Shown piece by piece: positions 1 to 12,411 of a stretch of DNA of 64,000 nt. Origin of the DNA: Aralia elata (lineage: Eukaryota; Streptophyta; Magnoliopsida; Apiales; Araliaceae); NCBI GenBank assembly GCA_034770075.1, contig CM068382.1, forward strand, positions 8,388,685 through 8,452,684, written 5' to 3'. The position numbers and the translations under genes are program-made. Under the pieces are notes generated by a model. It was not told the origin of the DNA. It did not search any database and worked only from the letters and a program-made list of their open reading frames with translations. Every line of letters begins with the position of its first letter. Positions within the stretch are counted from its first letter, which is position 1.

Positions 1-13
1 ATTCTGCTTTCAG

Positions 14-3000
14 GAGATAAAATACCAGATTCTGACATCGAATTTCAGAGAGGAAGCTTAAATTACAATTATGACTGTTTAAAGGAAATTGATCCTCTAG
101 CGGCCAGTAGAATTCATCCAAATGACCGTAGAAAAGTAAGGTTTTGTCTACTTACTTATTGACTTTGCTTTAATTAAACAAGTGGTTTGAATCTGTTAAA
201 TTTCACATGAGGTATTAGTTATTTGATGCCAGAGCATCACCAATATGCTTTGGATAATTTTGAAAGCTGCTGTGTAAAGAAAAAGTAGAAATGCTGTGAA
301 ACTATGCAAGATCCTAATCTCTTAGCAGTATTGGTTAAATTTTTTACAACTGAGAATCTATAGTACTTGTTGGTTGTATCCTGAGTATATATATTGTCTG
401 TTTGTGTAGCGTCTCTCTCTCTGACAGACATTGATCCCGTGACCTAGTGGAATTTCATCAAATTGAAAGCCAACAAGTTACCAATAATGTGTTGCATAGT
501 GTAGCCTTAATGATTATTTGTTGTTTTAGTTAAGATTCCCAAGTGTCATTAATTTTTTGCTGGATTGGATTTTTGGTTAATTGTCGATCAGTGTAGAATG
601 TGCATACACATTGGAATGGTAGTTTAATCTGCAAAGAGCGCTCGCTCCTTCTCTCAACTTCTAAAATCTTTTACTTTTCACATTATAAATATTTGTTCTC
701 TTTGTCCTTCTCCCAATTTATAAAATATGGAGCTTATTGAGATTTTAAAATTTCTTATGACTGGTTTGCCTATCTCTCATGTTAAATCTCTGCCACTGGT
801 GGCCTTAGAGTTATGACTTTTTTGGTGCAGATCTAGAGTTGTGATTGTGTTCATTCTTGAGAGAACCATCAGGCTATCAGATTTAGTATTGTTATATGTG
901 GTTATTAGTTGACATTTTGTACTTCCCTTGGTCATCAAGGAACGTAGATGGAGTACATAGATCACACTGTGGATCTCCATTTTCTGCAATTATGAATTAT
1001 CCTATGCAAAAGTTCTCAAAATCTAGCGTGCTATTCCTCTGCGTGTAAAGATTTTATGGTTTAACTTGCATTTTCTTTCAAGTGATTTTTATGTCAAATT
1101 AATCTGTAGTTGATTGGAAACCATGCAGATTAATCAATACCTTAGCTTGTACGCTCGATCTGGTGTTCTCCCTAGTAAACTTCTACGAGGGAAGGCAATG
1201 GAGGTTTGTACTGCTATTGAGTTGCATGTGTTTATACTATCAAATAACATCTTTTTGGTTCTAGAATTGATTCAGCTACTACCTATATTTTTGTAAAAAA
1301 GAAATTTGAAAAATTTTCATTCATTTGAGACGGTCTAGATTCTTCAGGACATCTTATAAACTTTAGTATTGAATGAATTCCACTATTCGGCTGAGTTACA
1401 ATTCATTAAATATCATTTTTAAATAATGGTGCCCATGATCCTATCGCCAGCTATGTTACATGGACACAGAATCCCGTGACATTTTTAACTATTTCTCACT
1501 ATTTTGAAGTGTCCCGCACCCGCACCCATACCCATGTCACGTCCTGTGGACTTGGGAACTTTTGGAAAAATGAAGAGTTGCTGATCTCCAGCCTATTTCT
1601 TTTAGGTGGAGCTGGAACAATCTCAACAGGACCATTAACCATTTAGATAAAATCATTTGCAACTTTTTAGGCAAAATGAAGCAAGTTGACTATGCTCTAT
1701 ATAATATTCCAATCTTGCATTTGGCAGGGCAGAACTGGGGCCGAGTTGATAATTTCAGATACAGTTGCTGTTTTATATGCGTGGATGCATCTCTCCCTGT
1801 ATTAGATGAATATGTGGGACAAAGGGTAGATTGCATGATTGCTGCTGGCTTACTGAACGAAGTTTATGATATATACAACTGTAATGCGGACTATACTCGA
1901 GGTTTGCGGCAGGCTATTGGGGTCCGGGAATTCGAGGAATTTTTAAGACTTTACCTTTGTGAATATCAGAATGGTAAAGATACAGATTTGACCGAGGTTC
2001 CTCACCTCCATATGTCAACAAACAAGGATGATAAGATGTTGAAAGAAGGTATGAGTGCAATTCTAAGTTCTTCTTCAGAGAACCAGCTAAAACTTGTATT
2101 AGCAGAAGCCATTGGCAAAGTAAAAGCAAACACCCAAAGATTAGTTCGTCGTCAAGTAAGAATATTATCATCTTTGTTATTTATGTCACCAATACTCAAT
2201 TGACCTAAGTTTGAGCTCTATTGATAATGAGTTTTCGTTTCATAGAAAAGGAGGATTAATCGGCTGCAAACATTGTTTGGATGGAACATACATTTTGTTG
2301 ATGCAACACAATCCTTATTATGTACGTCTTTTTCTTGTTATTTAACAATGATTTCCCTGTTGCCCAAGGGGATATCTCTGCCAAGTAACATTGCAAAAAT
2401 CTTATTTAGTATTCCATATTTTTAGGTTTCTCGGACACTTCATGGTCAGCATATGTGGTTGAGCCCTCTGTGAAGATAATCAGATCTTACCTCAATGAGG
2501 ACAAAGGCTTACTGTCCAACTCAGAAGCTTGCAATGGTACTGAGGGATTGAAATTGAACCAGAGGGACTTGTGGACGCAACATATATGCAAGGTTAGTAA
2601 TCAATACACCTTATATATAATAGGCCGACAAGAGATCTTAATTTTAAATAATTGTGAGTTGACTCGGGTAGTCCTGGAGTTAACTCGGATGGTCACATTG
2701 GCAATAGTAAATCCTTTTAGGCAATAATAATTAATAAGTACTTTCCTTGTTTGTTTTGTCTTCTAAAAGTAATGCATACATACAATATATAGGTCAAGGT
2801 GAAATGACTTTTGGTGTGTATGCATGTATTCATATTAAATTCTTAGGTTAACATATGAATGAATTGCAAGAATCGGATATATTGAATTGCAAATATTAAG
2901 AGAATTCAATTTATATTAAAATGTACCCATGCAATTTTGTTCCTGTGCATGTTTTTAATTGGTTCCAAACCTCCTCAACTTAAATTGTATTGTAGTTGTG

Positions 3001-3305
3001 TTTAACTGGACATTGATGAATTTTTAATTAAATTATATTAATCTAGTTATTACTAAAGACTGAAATTCTCTTCATGGGTTGCAGACGTCATCAAATTGTT
3101 TGGGATTGGTTTCTCTTGTTTCAATTTCTCCTCCTTTTTTTTCTTCCTTTTTTGGCTAAAGGTTTTCCTCTCTATTCACTGGTAGGCTTGTGGGGATAGA
3201 GTGCTTAGAGGGGCATATGAGTGGGAACAACATAGGCAGGGTCGTGGCCATCGGAAAAGAATATCTCGGCTTAGGAAGTCTGGAATCCTGTGTGCTGATG
3301 AGTAG
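14..3305 (+). CDS. IPT2: tRNA dimethylallyltransferase, IPT2 type (3' part; 5' end outside window)
   Basis: The enzyme transfers a dimethylallyl group from DMAPP to N6 of adenine 37 in tRNAs, the source of cis-zeatin-type cytokinins. Coding exons read in frame: 14-135, 1129-1203, 1733-2155, 2246-2321, 2426-2592, 3186-3305; all introns are GT..AG. Family landmarks are NWGRV, YTRGLRQAIGVREFE, RRQKRRINRL and GWNIHFVDAT. The C-terminus carries a C-x2-C-x13-H-x5-H zinc finger (ICKACGDRV...EWEQH...GH), a hallmark of eukaryotic MOD5/IPT2-type enzymes that bacterial and plastid adenylate IPTs lack. The last intron falls between the two cysteines of this finger. The N-terminal P-loop exons lie left of the window. 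Assignment to IPT2 rather than IPT9 rests on the zinc finger and remembered C-terminal similarity to Arabidopsis IPT2. Confidence 0.9.
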
Positions 3306-4043
3306 CAGGCAGAAGTAATGTACGTGTTGCAGTTTCATACAAGCCTGTGTTTTGTCGTAGAGTCCCCTTGTTTGTATCTGCTTATTAGTGCAATTCAGGA
3401 CAGAGGCTTAACAAGGTATCAAGATCATTTTTCCCCCTTATCTATACCCCTCCCCACCCCCCAGTTCTCACCCAAAAAAAGCTACGGGCTTGTTTTGTGG
3501 CCCTTCCTTTCTATTTTTGTGGCACTTTCTATTTCACTATAGCAGAACAGCTACTTTTGATATATGCAGGAAGAAAAAAAAAATTCCTTTTTATTATTTT
3601 GTGGAACATTCTTTAATTTCTACGATATCGATATAGTTCTAGCTCTGGTAATATGGGTGATGTGCAATCCCATTATTTACCTTCTTCATTACGGTTATAT
3701 GCCAAAATTTATATTGATATTCAATAATTAAGTAACTTTTATTTACAGGTATTTTTTTTTTAATTTTGAATTGAGGTTTGATCTAAATAAAACTAAGAAA
3801 ATAATTGAACATGTAAACAGAAAAATCTTCTTAATGAACATAAATTTAATTATTTATATTTTAAAAAAATGATTATCAGTTTATGATAATATTTAGTAAT
3901 AATATGTAGTCGAATATCTAACAAAATAGTACATATTTGTAATGTCTGAGGTGAGATAGAAGATGGAGGGATTAGTTAAAAGTTATTACTTTGTAAAGCA
4001 AGACAGACTTATTTTATTGGATTCTTTTATCAGTACAACATTA
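3306..4043. other. 3' flank and intergenic spacer after IPT2
   Basis: Probable 3' UTR directly after the stop codon, then AT-rich spacer. No gene or clear repeat is seen before the Stowaway element that starts at 4044. Confidence 0.6.
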
Positions 4044-4297
4044 CTCCCTCCGTCCCAAATTAATTGCTTTTCTAGGACTTTTTTAAGTCAAATTGACTAT
4101 TTTTAAAATTAATAATTAAGCATATATAAATATATTTCTAAAATTATAAAAATTAAAATTAGTAATAAATTGTATATACTTTCTTTTGGTTATAATATCT
4201 TCACCTATATGTTAGCAAAAATAGTAAAAAAATTAGTTTTAAAAATAGTCAATTTGACTTTAAAAAGTCTTAGAAATGCAATTAATTTGGGACGGAG
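4044..4297 (+). mobile_element. Stowaway-type MITE, copy 1
   Basis: About 254 bp, beginning CTCCCTCCGTCCCAAATTAA and ending in its inverted complement (AATTTGGGACGGAG), flanked by TA. The start motif and TA target are typical of plant Stowaway (Tc1/mariner) MITEs. The interior carries an inverted pair AGTCAAATTGACTATTTTTA / TAAAAATAGTCAATTTGACT. Nearly identical to the copy at 22408 in the same orientation; the copies at 8141 and 23312 lie in the opposite orientation. Confidence 0.88.
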
Positions 4298-5756
4298 TAA
4301 TACCATTTTTGTATTTTGATCATTATAAACGTATCTTTTATTTGAAAGAAGAACACAATAAATTTGTAATGTTGATAGGTTCATGTTTTAAATTGCTACT
4401 ATTTTTTATTTTATGTTTTTTGGGAGAAACTTATACCAATACATTCAATTCAATCATTCTCATTGTGGACAAGGAGGAATCTGGGAGAGGGAGGGAAAAT
4501 AGGAGGACCATAAGCTAAACTTGGTTTTGTTATGTAATCAGTCCAGTACTAATTTTGTAAGGATCCTCACAAATATGAAATATCCATTACTTGGGGGTCA
4601 ATATTGCATGATTAACATTTCGTTATTTAATTTATGCATGATCACTTGATCTAATCCAGTATTCCTAATTAATATGATCATAAATACTTTTAACAGTAAA
4701 GAATAACAAGTTTTGCATGGAAAAATATATGATCAGATACTTGACATTAAAGAAAAAAAGTTTTGAATGTTTTTGTTCCAATAGGAAATTACAAAAAGTT
4801 GCTCTATCCTTTACGAAATTAGAAATTGTTTTCTAAAACGACCACGTGCACGTGTAAGGATTATTTTAAGTTTATCCTTTATATTAGCTAAGAAATCAAT
4901 TGTACGTGTTAGTGTGATGATAGAAAAAAAAAAGTAAAAAATAATAATAAATTAGAGCATCGAGTCACTTTATATTCTTAAAATAAAAATATATATTTAC
5001 ATCTTAAAATAGGTTTAAAATGTATTCTTAATTTTGGAACAGAGAGTAATAAATACAATCGATTATTGTGATTAATGCACCCTATTGTGTGTTAGCAGCC
5101 AACTTCGGCGCATCGGTTAACTCTATGTCAGCAATCGCAGTAATACAGGGAAAACCATAAAAAATGAATCTGCTAATGAAACATTGTTAGAGTATATATC
5201 TTGTCCCACATTGAATACATAGAAAAAATATATCTAATATATAATGACTTAGTCAACTCTTCTAATAGTCAATTGATTTTGAATTAGAGAATGTTGATAT
5301 CTTTATATACTAAATTTTGAACTCATTTTTTAAATCTAACAAACATAAATCAAGCAAGACTGTGACACTAGAGTAGCAAGAAGAATTGATTGAATGTGTA
5401 AGATAAGTTGAAGCAATAGTTGGAGGCTTTAGGATGGATTCAAATTCAAAATAAGTTTTTGGCTTTAATTAGTTGAAAGATTATTTTCATTTCATTAGTA
5501 CCTCTTGATACGACGGAAAGGTCTTCACGGCAACGGATAGCTAGCTAACGAAACGTAGCAATTTTTGACTTAGGAATTCTCTTATTCCATGTCATATATA
5601 GCTTTTTCTTTTGACAAAGTTGTCACACACACACACATATATAGCTGGGGTATAGTACTTTGTGTGATTCTTTTCATTCTTAAAATCATCATTACATATG
5701 ACAGTATTACACTTGCCTTAATGTTTTGTCAACCGCTAAATGCACAGTGTATTTTT
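4298..5756. other. AT-rich intergenic spacer
   Basis: No gene seen. It contains a palindromic tandem G-box CACGTGCACGTG at 4843-4854 and a short (CA)n/(TA)n run near 5627-5642. No full TIR pair recognised. Confidence 0.5.
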
Positions 5757-6339
5757 TGTTGGTAAAAATCACCTCTTAAATATTGTTATCTGATAAATTA
5801 AATGGTCAAAATATCATTATATGTCGAACAAATTAAATTTACAGTTCTATCAAAATAATAACCACTACATGAAATAATGAGATAAAAATAATCAAATACA
5901 AAACACCAAGATTTTTACGTGAAAAGTCCTCTAAACTTAAGAGGTAAAAACCACGGGACAATCTCCGAAAATATTCACTAAAATAAACTGAAAAAATATA
6001 AAGATATCCTAATTTAAATAACACTCGAATTAGCTCACCACAATTAACTCTTGTGATAAAAAATCAAAACAAAATATCTATTTACTTTATTTTTCTTTCT
6101 CTCTATTTTCTAAGTTTCAGCATAAAGCATAAGCTTTTCTCTCTCCTCCTTGTTTTCTCTTACTCTCGGATTGCTCTTAGATAAAAATTAATTCTTCAGC
6201 AGTATGGAAGGAAATATAAAGAAAATGAAAACTATACCCATGACTTATACCTATGCTAGACCCCTGAGCTAAGCCACTAACACAAAAAACCAAAAATCCT
6301 ATGACCTATACTTTTCTTTTCCCAAAAGCTTGTCTCCCA
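5757..6339 (-). repeat. Left LTR of Copia element (3' LTR on minus strand)
   Basis: 583 bp, colinear with 7041-7607 and clearly diverged by substitutions and small indels, which suggests an old insertion. Confidence 0.82.
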
Positions 6340-6424
6340 CTTTTCTTTTCTTTCTTGCTTTATGGGTGAGGATATCGGCGGCTAAACAATCTCTCCTTCC
6401 GAATCCATAAGAAAATATTTTCTC

Positions 6425-6990
6425 TGACCACGTCACTTGAAATTCATCTCGACCAATTCCTTGACCATCTGCATAGTCATTTTTCCTTCTGGAGCTGAAT
6501 TGCTTAGAGAAACCACCAAAGTCTCCCAATTATTTGGCAACGAACTGAGAAACAAAAGAGTCTGAATCTCATCATCAAGATTCAACTTCATGGTGGACAG
6601 TTGGTTCACCAAATCTTGAAACTCACTCATATGCTCCGATACACTGCTCTCGTCTTTGTACTTCAGATTTACAATTTTTCGAATCACAAAAAAATTATTT
6701 TGTGCATTCTTTTTCTCGTACATAGACTCCAGTGTTGTCCATAGAGTATGGACATCTGTTTACTGCGAAACATGATGGAACACACTTTGATCAATCCATT
6801 GTCGGATATGACCAATAGTCTTCTTGTTCATCTTTTTTCAATCAGCCTCAGACTTGTCCGCGGGCTTCTTTCCCTTAAGCTCCAACGGATCATACAAATC
6901 CTTGCAATAAAGGATATCCTCCATTCTGGGCTTCCAGATAGAAAAATTTGAAGAGGTCAATTTAATCATGGCTCTAACTGATTCCTCCAT
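6425..6990 (-). pseudogene. Copia gag fragment, decayed
   Basis: Minus-strand translation from 6990 begins MEESVRAMIKLTSSNFSIW and continues with KPRMEDILYCKDLYDPLE, TIGHIRQWID, LWTTLESMYEKKNAQN, VNLKYKDESSVSEHMSEFQ, LVNQLSTMKLNLDDEIQ and LSSLPNNWETLVVSLSNSA. These are the typical blocks of the Copia UBN2/gag region in their usual order. At least two in-frame stops interrupt it (after KPADKSEAD and after FHHVSQ). Only the N-terminal capsid part remains; the zinc knuckle and all of pol are missing, and the sequence passes directly to the polypurine tract. Non-functional. Confidence 0.85.
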
Positions 6991-7040
6991 AGGATTTATC
7001 AAAGAACAACTGCGCAAATAACCTTATCTCTGATACTACT

Positions 7041-7607
7041 TGTCGGGAAAAATCACCTCTCAATTACTGTTTCTTTGATAAATTAAATGACCAAAATATC
7101 AGTACATATCAAACAGATTAAATTTACAGTTCCACCAAAATAATAACCACTGCAAGAAATAATGAGATAAAAATAAACAACTACATGATACCAAAATTTT
7201 TACATGAAAAACCCTCTAAAACTGAAGTAAAACCACGGGACAATCTCCGAAAATATCCACTAAAATAAACTGAAAAAATACAAAAATATCCTAAAATAAT
7301 ACTCAAATTAACTCACCACAATAACTCAATGATAAAAATTCAAACAAAATATTTATTTACTTGATCTTTCTTTCACATTATTTTCTAAGCTTCAGTAGAA
7401 AGCAGAAACTTTTTTCTCTCCCTCTTGTTTTCTCTTACTCTCGAATTGCTCCTAGATGGGAGTTAATTCTTCAGCAGCATGGAAGAAAATATAAAGAAAA
7501 TGAAAACTATAGTCGTGACCTATGCTAGACCACTAAGTTAAGCCAATAACACAAAAATCAAAAATCCTGTGACTTGATACTGTTTTTTTCCAAAAGTTTA
7601 TCTGCCA
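7041..7607 (-). repeat. Right LTR of Copia element (5' LTR on minus strand)
   Basis: 567 bp, starting TGTCGGGAAAAATCACCTC on the plus strand and matching TGTTGGTAAAAATCACCTC of the left LTR. Direct orientation relative to 5757-6339. Confidence 0.82.
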
Positions 7608-8140
7608 CTTTTCCTTTCTTCCGTGACCAAACATTTTAACTTCTCCCTACGTTAAAAAAGTGGGAAAGACTTGTTGTGAAAAAGGTAAAAAAGATGGAGA
7701 AAAACTGGATAATAGTGTAATACTATCTCTTTTGGTTGCTAGTAGTGAAAATTAATTGAGCTATCCATACCCATCCTCTTCTTTTACATTTCGAGCCAAC
7801 AATATTATTATTATACAGTCTTCCAAAAAAAGGGTTTATTTATTAATTCAATATACTTCGTAGAAATATCCATATGTTTTTAGGGAATTAAAATTTTTAT
7901 AAAAAAATTTAATAATTTCATAACTCTCCTCACATGAATTATAAATAGAACTTACATTCATGTGAGTCAGGTCTTGTAAAAATATCAAATTAAGTTCTTT
8001 TTATATGAATAGTAGAGGAGACTTACATTTATGCAAGGAAAAGTCTTGTAAAAATATCAAATTGTTCTTGTAAAAATAACAATTTCCTATTTTTATTCAC
8101 ACCATCATAATATAACCATCACACATGTGTCTACGTACTA
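7608..8140. other. AT-rich spacer
   Basis: No gene seen. Near 7930-8080 there is a loose tandem of a segment containing CTTGTAAAAATATCAAATT (two or three copies), possibly a degraded repeat. Confidence 0.4.
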
Positions 8141-8399
8141 TTCCCTCCGTCCCAAATTAATTGCATTTTTAGGACTTTTTAAAGTCAAATTGACTATTTT
8201 TAAAACTAATCTTTTTACTATTTTTGCTAACATATAGGTGAAGATATTATAACCAAAAGAAAGTATATACAATTTATTACTAATTTTAATTTTTATAATT
8301 TTAGAAATATATTTATATATGCTTAATTATTAATTTTAAAAATAGTCAATTTTACTTAAAAAAAGTCCTAGAAAAACAATTAATTTAGGACGAAAGAAG
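8141..8399 (-). mobile_element. Stowaway-type MITE, copy 2
   Basis: Starts TTCCCTCCGTCCCAAATTAA, ends AATTTAGGACGAAAGAAG, flanked by TA. The interior is the reverse complement of the copies at 4044 and 22408, so it is the same family inserted in the other orientation. The right TIR has accumulated substitutions. Confidence 0.85.
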
Positions 8400-8789
8400 T
8401 ACTATAAAAACAACAACTCATTTATTTTAAGGGGTATATATATGAAATACACAACCTCATCCTTAATGCTTACAGATTGTGCAAATGAGAACTCTTTTGA
8501 AACCTAGAGAGTGATACTTTTATCTCTAATATAATTAAGTGACTTTTTACATAATTAATCTATATATTAAAGAAGCTATATATAAGTACACATACAAGGG
8601 ACATTCCCCCTTTATTGTAATTATAACACAGTTTCATAATAACCAGAAGTACGAGTAGTACAATATAACTAGGTAAACTAGCTAGCTAGGTACATGTAAT
8701 TTTTCTGTTTGTTTTTTTTGAAAGAATCAACTAATTAAATATATATGAGTTAACTACAAAAAGGGTCACTCTCCAAAATTTAAACTAGG

Positions 8790-8821
8790 GCGCGCGCGCA
8801 TATATATATATATATATATAG
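8790..8821. repeat. Alternating purine-pyrimidine microsatellite (CG)n(TA)n
   Basis: A GC run joined to a long TA run gives about 32 bp of strictly alternating purine and pyrimidine, just downstream of the decayed CBF gene. Confidence 0.85.
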
Positions 8822-8839
8822 CAGTAATCTCTCCATAAA

Positions 8840-9510
8840 TTAGTCAAGTAACATATCTCCCCATTGGAACCTCTCTTCATTGCTGGTGGAGTTATTAAGC
8901 AAACCCTCTGCCATGCTGTCCATTAATCCTGGCCGGCATGTTAAACAGTTCCTCCTCATCTTCATACATCCTTCTAGAACTTTCCAAAACCCTTTCAGTA
9001 CACTCCTCCACATTAGGCACATGCATGTATGGCCGAAGGCCTCATAAATTCTTTTCTTGACCTAATTTCTGCATGGGAAAGCGTATCCGGTGGGCTAAAA
9101 CGCATGGCACCGGCAAGAGCTGCCATTTGTATATCACTAGGAGAAGACGACTCGGCTTCGTTTTAAGAGCCAAGCTGAGTCTTGAAAGTTGAGCAGGGGG
9201 CGCACTTTCCGTGCGAAGAGCTAGGGCAGCAACGTGGTGTGCCCTGGCTGCCATTTCTGGGGTAGGAAATGTCCCAAATTCTTGATTTTTTATTTGGCTC
9301 GCGTACTGAACATACCCATTTATTTTCATTTCTTTGACGCACACCTTTGTAAATTGGATGTCGTGTTTCTTTGAATATTTTTCTTCCCGCCTTACGTTTT
9401 TGAGAAACGTGATGCGGGGTTTTTGGTGTTTGGGTATTTGGGTTTGGTTGGAAACTTTCATGCGAGGAGAAAGAAGATGAGGATGAGGATTGACCATCTT
9501 TATAATCCAT
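8840..9510 (-). pseudogene. CBF/DREB1-type AP2/ERF transcription factor, frameshifted
   Basis: The CBF/DREB1 family binds CRT/DRE promoter elements in cold and drought responses. Starting at ATG 9510, the first frame reads MDYKDGQ, then the CBF signature KAGRKIFKETRHPIY, then the AP2 part KGVRQRNENKWVCSVREPNK and IW. At about 9273 four bases appear to be missing where IWLGTF is expected, and the domain continues in another frame as GTFPTPEMAARAHHVAALAL. The second signature appears in a third frame as LNFQDSAWLL. SSSPSDIQMAALAGAMRF, VEECTERVLESSRRMYEDEE...FNMP and MDSMAEGLLNN need further shifts. In functional relatives all of these lie in one uninterrupted exon. The breaks are not at homopolymers, so sequencing error is a weaker explanation. 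A TATA-like box (TTATATAAG, minus strand, about 9606) lies upstream. Confidence 0.85.
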
Positions 9511-11016
9511 AAATGGAAAGAATTTTAGAGAGAATTTTTGTTTGAATTTACGTATAAAGAAAATTATATGCATGACTAGGTGGAGCTAGGGAATTTAATT
9601 ACTCCTTATATAAGCAAAAATAGGAAAGATTGTTGTGAACAACATAGAAAGAAAGTCTATATGCTCCCAGCCTCCCACAAAGTGGATTCAGTAAGAGACA
9701 CGTAAAAACACGTGATTATTAATTGATATACTTCTATTTGAGCACGTGAAATAAAATAAATTGGATGTCAATGACTAGAAATTAATAAATACTTTTTCTA
9801 TTCCATAATTAAAAATATATTTTATATAATATAATTTCATTTAATTTTTAATAGCAATAAATGTCATTATTAATAGTATTTTATGGATAATTTTATGATT
9901 ATTATATTTATTTTTGTTAAACTATATAATTTTATATTTATTTTGAACTATAAATTTCACAAATGAACCCTAAAAAATTATATGTATGCCTAATTTAAAA
10001 TATAAAAAAAACTGAGGCGTGGGCATTTGTAATAAGTTAAAGAAGACGTGTGGAAACAGTCAGAAGCTACTGTTATGAGGGTGTATTAGTAGGGCAGTTT
10101 GCGGGTCTACTTTGACAAGTTTGTCTCTCCTTGTTGTTTTTGGAGACAAAAAAAAAATAGGAAAAAAAATCTTGCTACATGTCAAAATAAATTTATACCA
10201 ATTATATATATTAATTTATATAAATATATAAAATAAAGAAAAATTAACTAATTTTAATTTATTTTATTTTATTATTTAAAATTCCATATAAATCGTAACT
10301 TAATTTTATTATATATTTATCGATATATAAATCATTTTCTTAAAAGATAAAAAGTAGCCTCTTCTCTTATGTCCCTCACAGGGTTATGGGTTGCTCATAT
10401 GTGTATCGCGCCACTGTGAGAATGTAACATCATCTAGCAGAATTCAAGATTTGATATGATATTTAGGGACCAAATTTATTCATTTAGATTTAAGAACCAC
10501 TACAAGAAGCAGAAATGAAAGAAATTGGTCCAAATAATACATATATGTGCCTTGCAATAACATAATGTCCGGCTGGCCGGTCCAATCCCATTTTCAAATG
10601 TTAATTTTATTTAACTGTTAATTAAATATAATATAACTTTTTAGTTACTTATTTCATAATTTTATTTATTTATTTATTTAATATCACATCATTTAACACA
10701 TATAAAGATCAAAATTTTGAAATTTCTGATGCTGCCAATATTACAATAACCAATAACTTTATTAATTTGAAGTGCAATTGATTGGACTATAACATTAACT
10801 AAGAGATTATGTCATCTACCACCTCATGCGAGACACGGACTAATTTTTTTATAATATATTTCTTTTTCATGTTATGTTATATGTTTTTTCCTTTTTTTTT
10901 CTCTTCTTTGCTGTTGATTTTATTTCAATTTAAGTTCGTAGTTTTTTTTTTGTAATTATCTACTAATTTAATTTTTATCAATCAAATTAATTCAATTGTA
11001 AGATTCTCTTTTAAAC

Positions 11017-11050
<34 letters not shown>

Positions 11051-11748
11051 GTAGTAGTAATATACACAAATAAGTAGTAGAGTAGATTTTAGATCAGTCT
11101 AACCTGATACATATTTTTGACCATTCTAACCTTGATGCGAAAAATTTGAGTCCATGCACAAAATAGATATTAATGACCAACTAAATTAATTTAATTTAGA
11201 ATCCGCTATTGTATTATTATATATATTAGATTGGGAATACGTGTAAGGCACGAATTTTCATAAAATTTGTGTATTTCGAATTTATATATTATATGAAAAT
11301 ACTTATATATGCATAGATAAATTTTAAGATAGTAGATAACATTTAATAGTTCTCACAAATGATTTTCAAATTATTTTACGGGTTACAAAGGGTATATACA
11401 TTGTATCAAAAACTGAAGAGTCTTGAAAGATTGACTCATGATCAATCAAAATAATTCAGTAAAATTATAAAATTATTATGATAAGATATATATGTTAATT
11501 CCTTGATATATATATATATAGTTATTAATAGTTATTGAGCTATCAATTATGTTATATATAGTTATAGATTATTATTTGTTGTAAAGTAAGCTCGTCAGAT
11601 GTCATTTGCCTCAAAGAGGGAAACGAAGCCCATCTTTTAGCATAAAATCAGATGCCCAATCTCTGAAAAAATAAACCATAAAACAGGCCCATTCAAGTTG
11701 TGTTTTCGTTTCTTTTCATCTCATTAAGGAGGTATGTTGGAGATCCTT

Positions 11749-11803
<55 letters not shown>

Positions 11804-12219
11804 ATTTTTTGTGTGTGGTACAATCAGCCCCCCAAGTCCTACACATGAGACATATGAGACAGTTTTTACGGTGATAAATTTGGGATGGGGTCCAACAAGA
11901 TCAGTACTCTTGCTGGGTAACATGGAGTTTAGAGGTGCAGTGTATTACAGTGGATGCCACTTGGGATTGGCCTTTAATTTTTACAGAAACAGTTGCTCTT
12001 TATGGTACTTACCGGAATCAAGCGACTCATGCTCAATTAGTGGATGTTCCTGCTATCTGGTCCCGCAAATTCTAGCAAGTATGGAGACAGTCGGATTCAG
12101 GATTTGTTCCCGATAAGAATAAATTTTAACTAATTTTTTGTTGAAATTAAATAAAAAAAACTTAAACTAATCATAATAATATTTACAAATTATAATGTTA
12201 TTCTCCTAGACCCCATAAC
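9511..12219. other. AT-rich intergenic region with microsatellites
   Basis: No intact gene. It holds a CACGTG at about 9709 (possible promoter element of the dead CBF gene), a (TTA)n run at about 11017-11049 and a long (TA)n at about 11753-11800. The stretch 11820-12110 is less AT-rich and has an open frame on the plus strand, but I recognise no protein in it. Confidence 0.5.
11753..11800. repeat. (TA)n microsatellite
   Basis: About 24 TA units without interruption. Confidence 0.9.
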
Positions 12220-12411
12220 TTAAAAATGTTCTAAGATAGCTTTATTATCAATAGTTTCAAATACATCATTTCCAATATAAGAAACTAAACAATAACTCAA
12301 CCATTTATCGTTCATTTGATTTCGGAGAGTGATTTTAATAATATTTGCAAATTGAATCAACCGTTTCTTATCAAATGTTGAGAAAAAGTTACTTGGATCA
12401 AGACACACCAT
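12220..12411 (-). pseudogene. hAT-superfamily transposase C-terminal remnant (ZMYM1-like)
   Basis: The minus-strand translation has two blocks seen near the C-terminus of plant zinc-finger-MYM-type-1-like hAT transposases: NFFSTFDKKRLIQFA, and after a gap LRNQMNDKWLSYCLVSYI followed by DVFETIDNKAILEHF. In relatives these blocks are separated by several dozen residues of the dimerisation region, which are missing here, so this is an internally deleted fragment. No TIRs found around it. Confidence 0.6.

Larger units (their letters stand above)
5757..7607 (-). mobile_element. Ty1/Copia LTR retrotransposon, internally deleted
   Basis: Two direct repeats of about 580 bp bracket a 701-bp interior. 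On the minus strand each LTR runs TGGGAGACAAGC.../TGGCAGATAAAC... to ...CCAACA/CCCGACA (TG..CA). Just inside the right LTR (the 5' LTR on the minus strand) is a primer-binding-site-like stretch, GTAGTATCAGAGATAAGG, resembling the initiator-Met tRNA site TGGTATCAGAGC. Just inside the left LTR is a purine-rich tract (minus strand, about 6340-6360). The interior holds only a decayed gag piece; no protease, integrase or reverse transcriptase is seen. Flanking 5-mers (TTTTT, CTTTT) are at best an imperfect target duplication. Confidence 0.85.

Noticed and set aside
5757..7607. Whether the repeated blocks at 5.76 and 7.04 kb are a plain tandem duplication
   Set aside because: TG..CA ends, a primer-site-like sequence, a polypurine tract and gag between the repeats fit LTRs better.
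11700..12116. 138-codon frame running through the (TA)n microsatellite
   Set aside because: About 17 residues are an IY repeat from TA units and the rest matches nothing I know.
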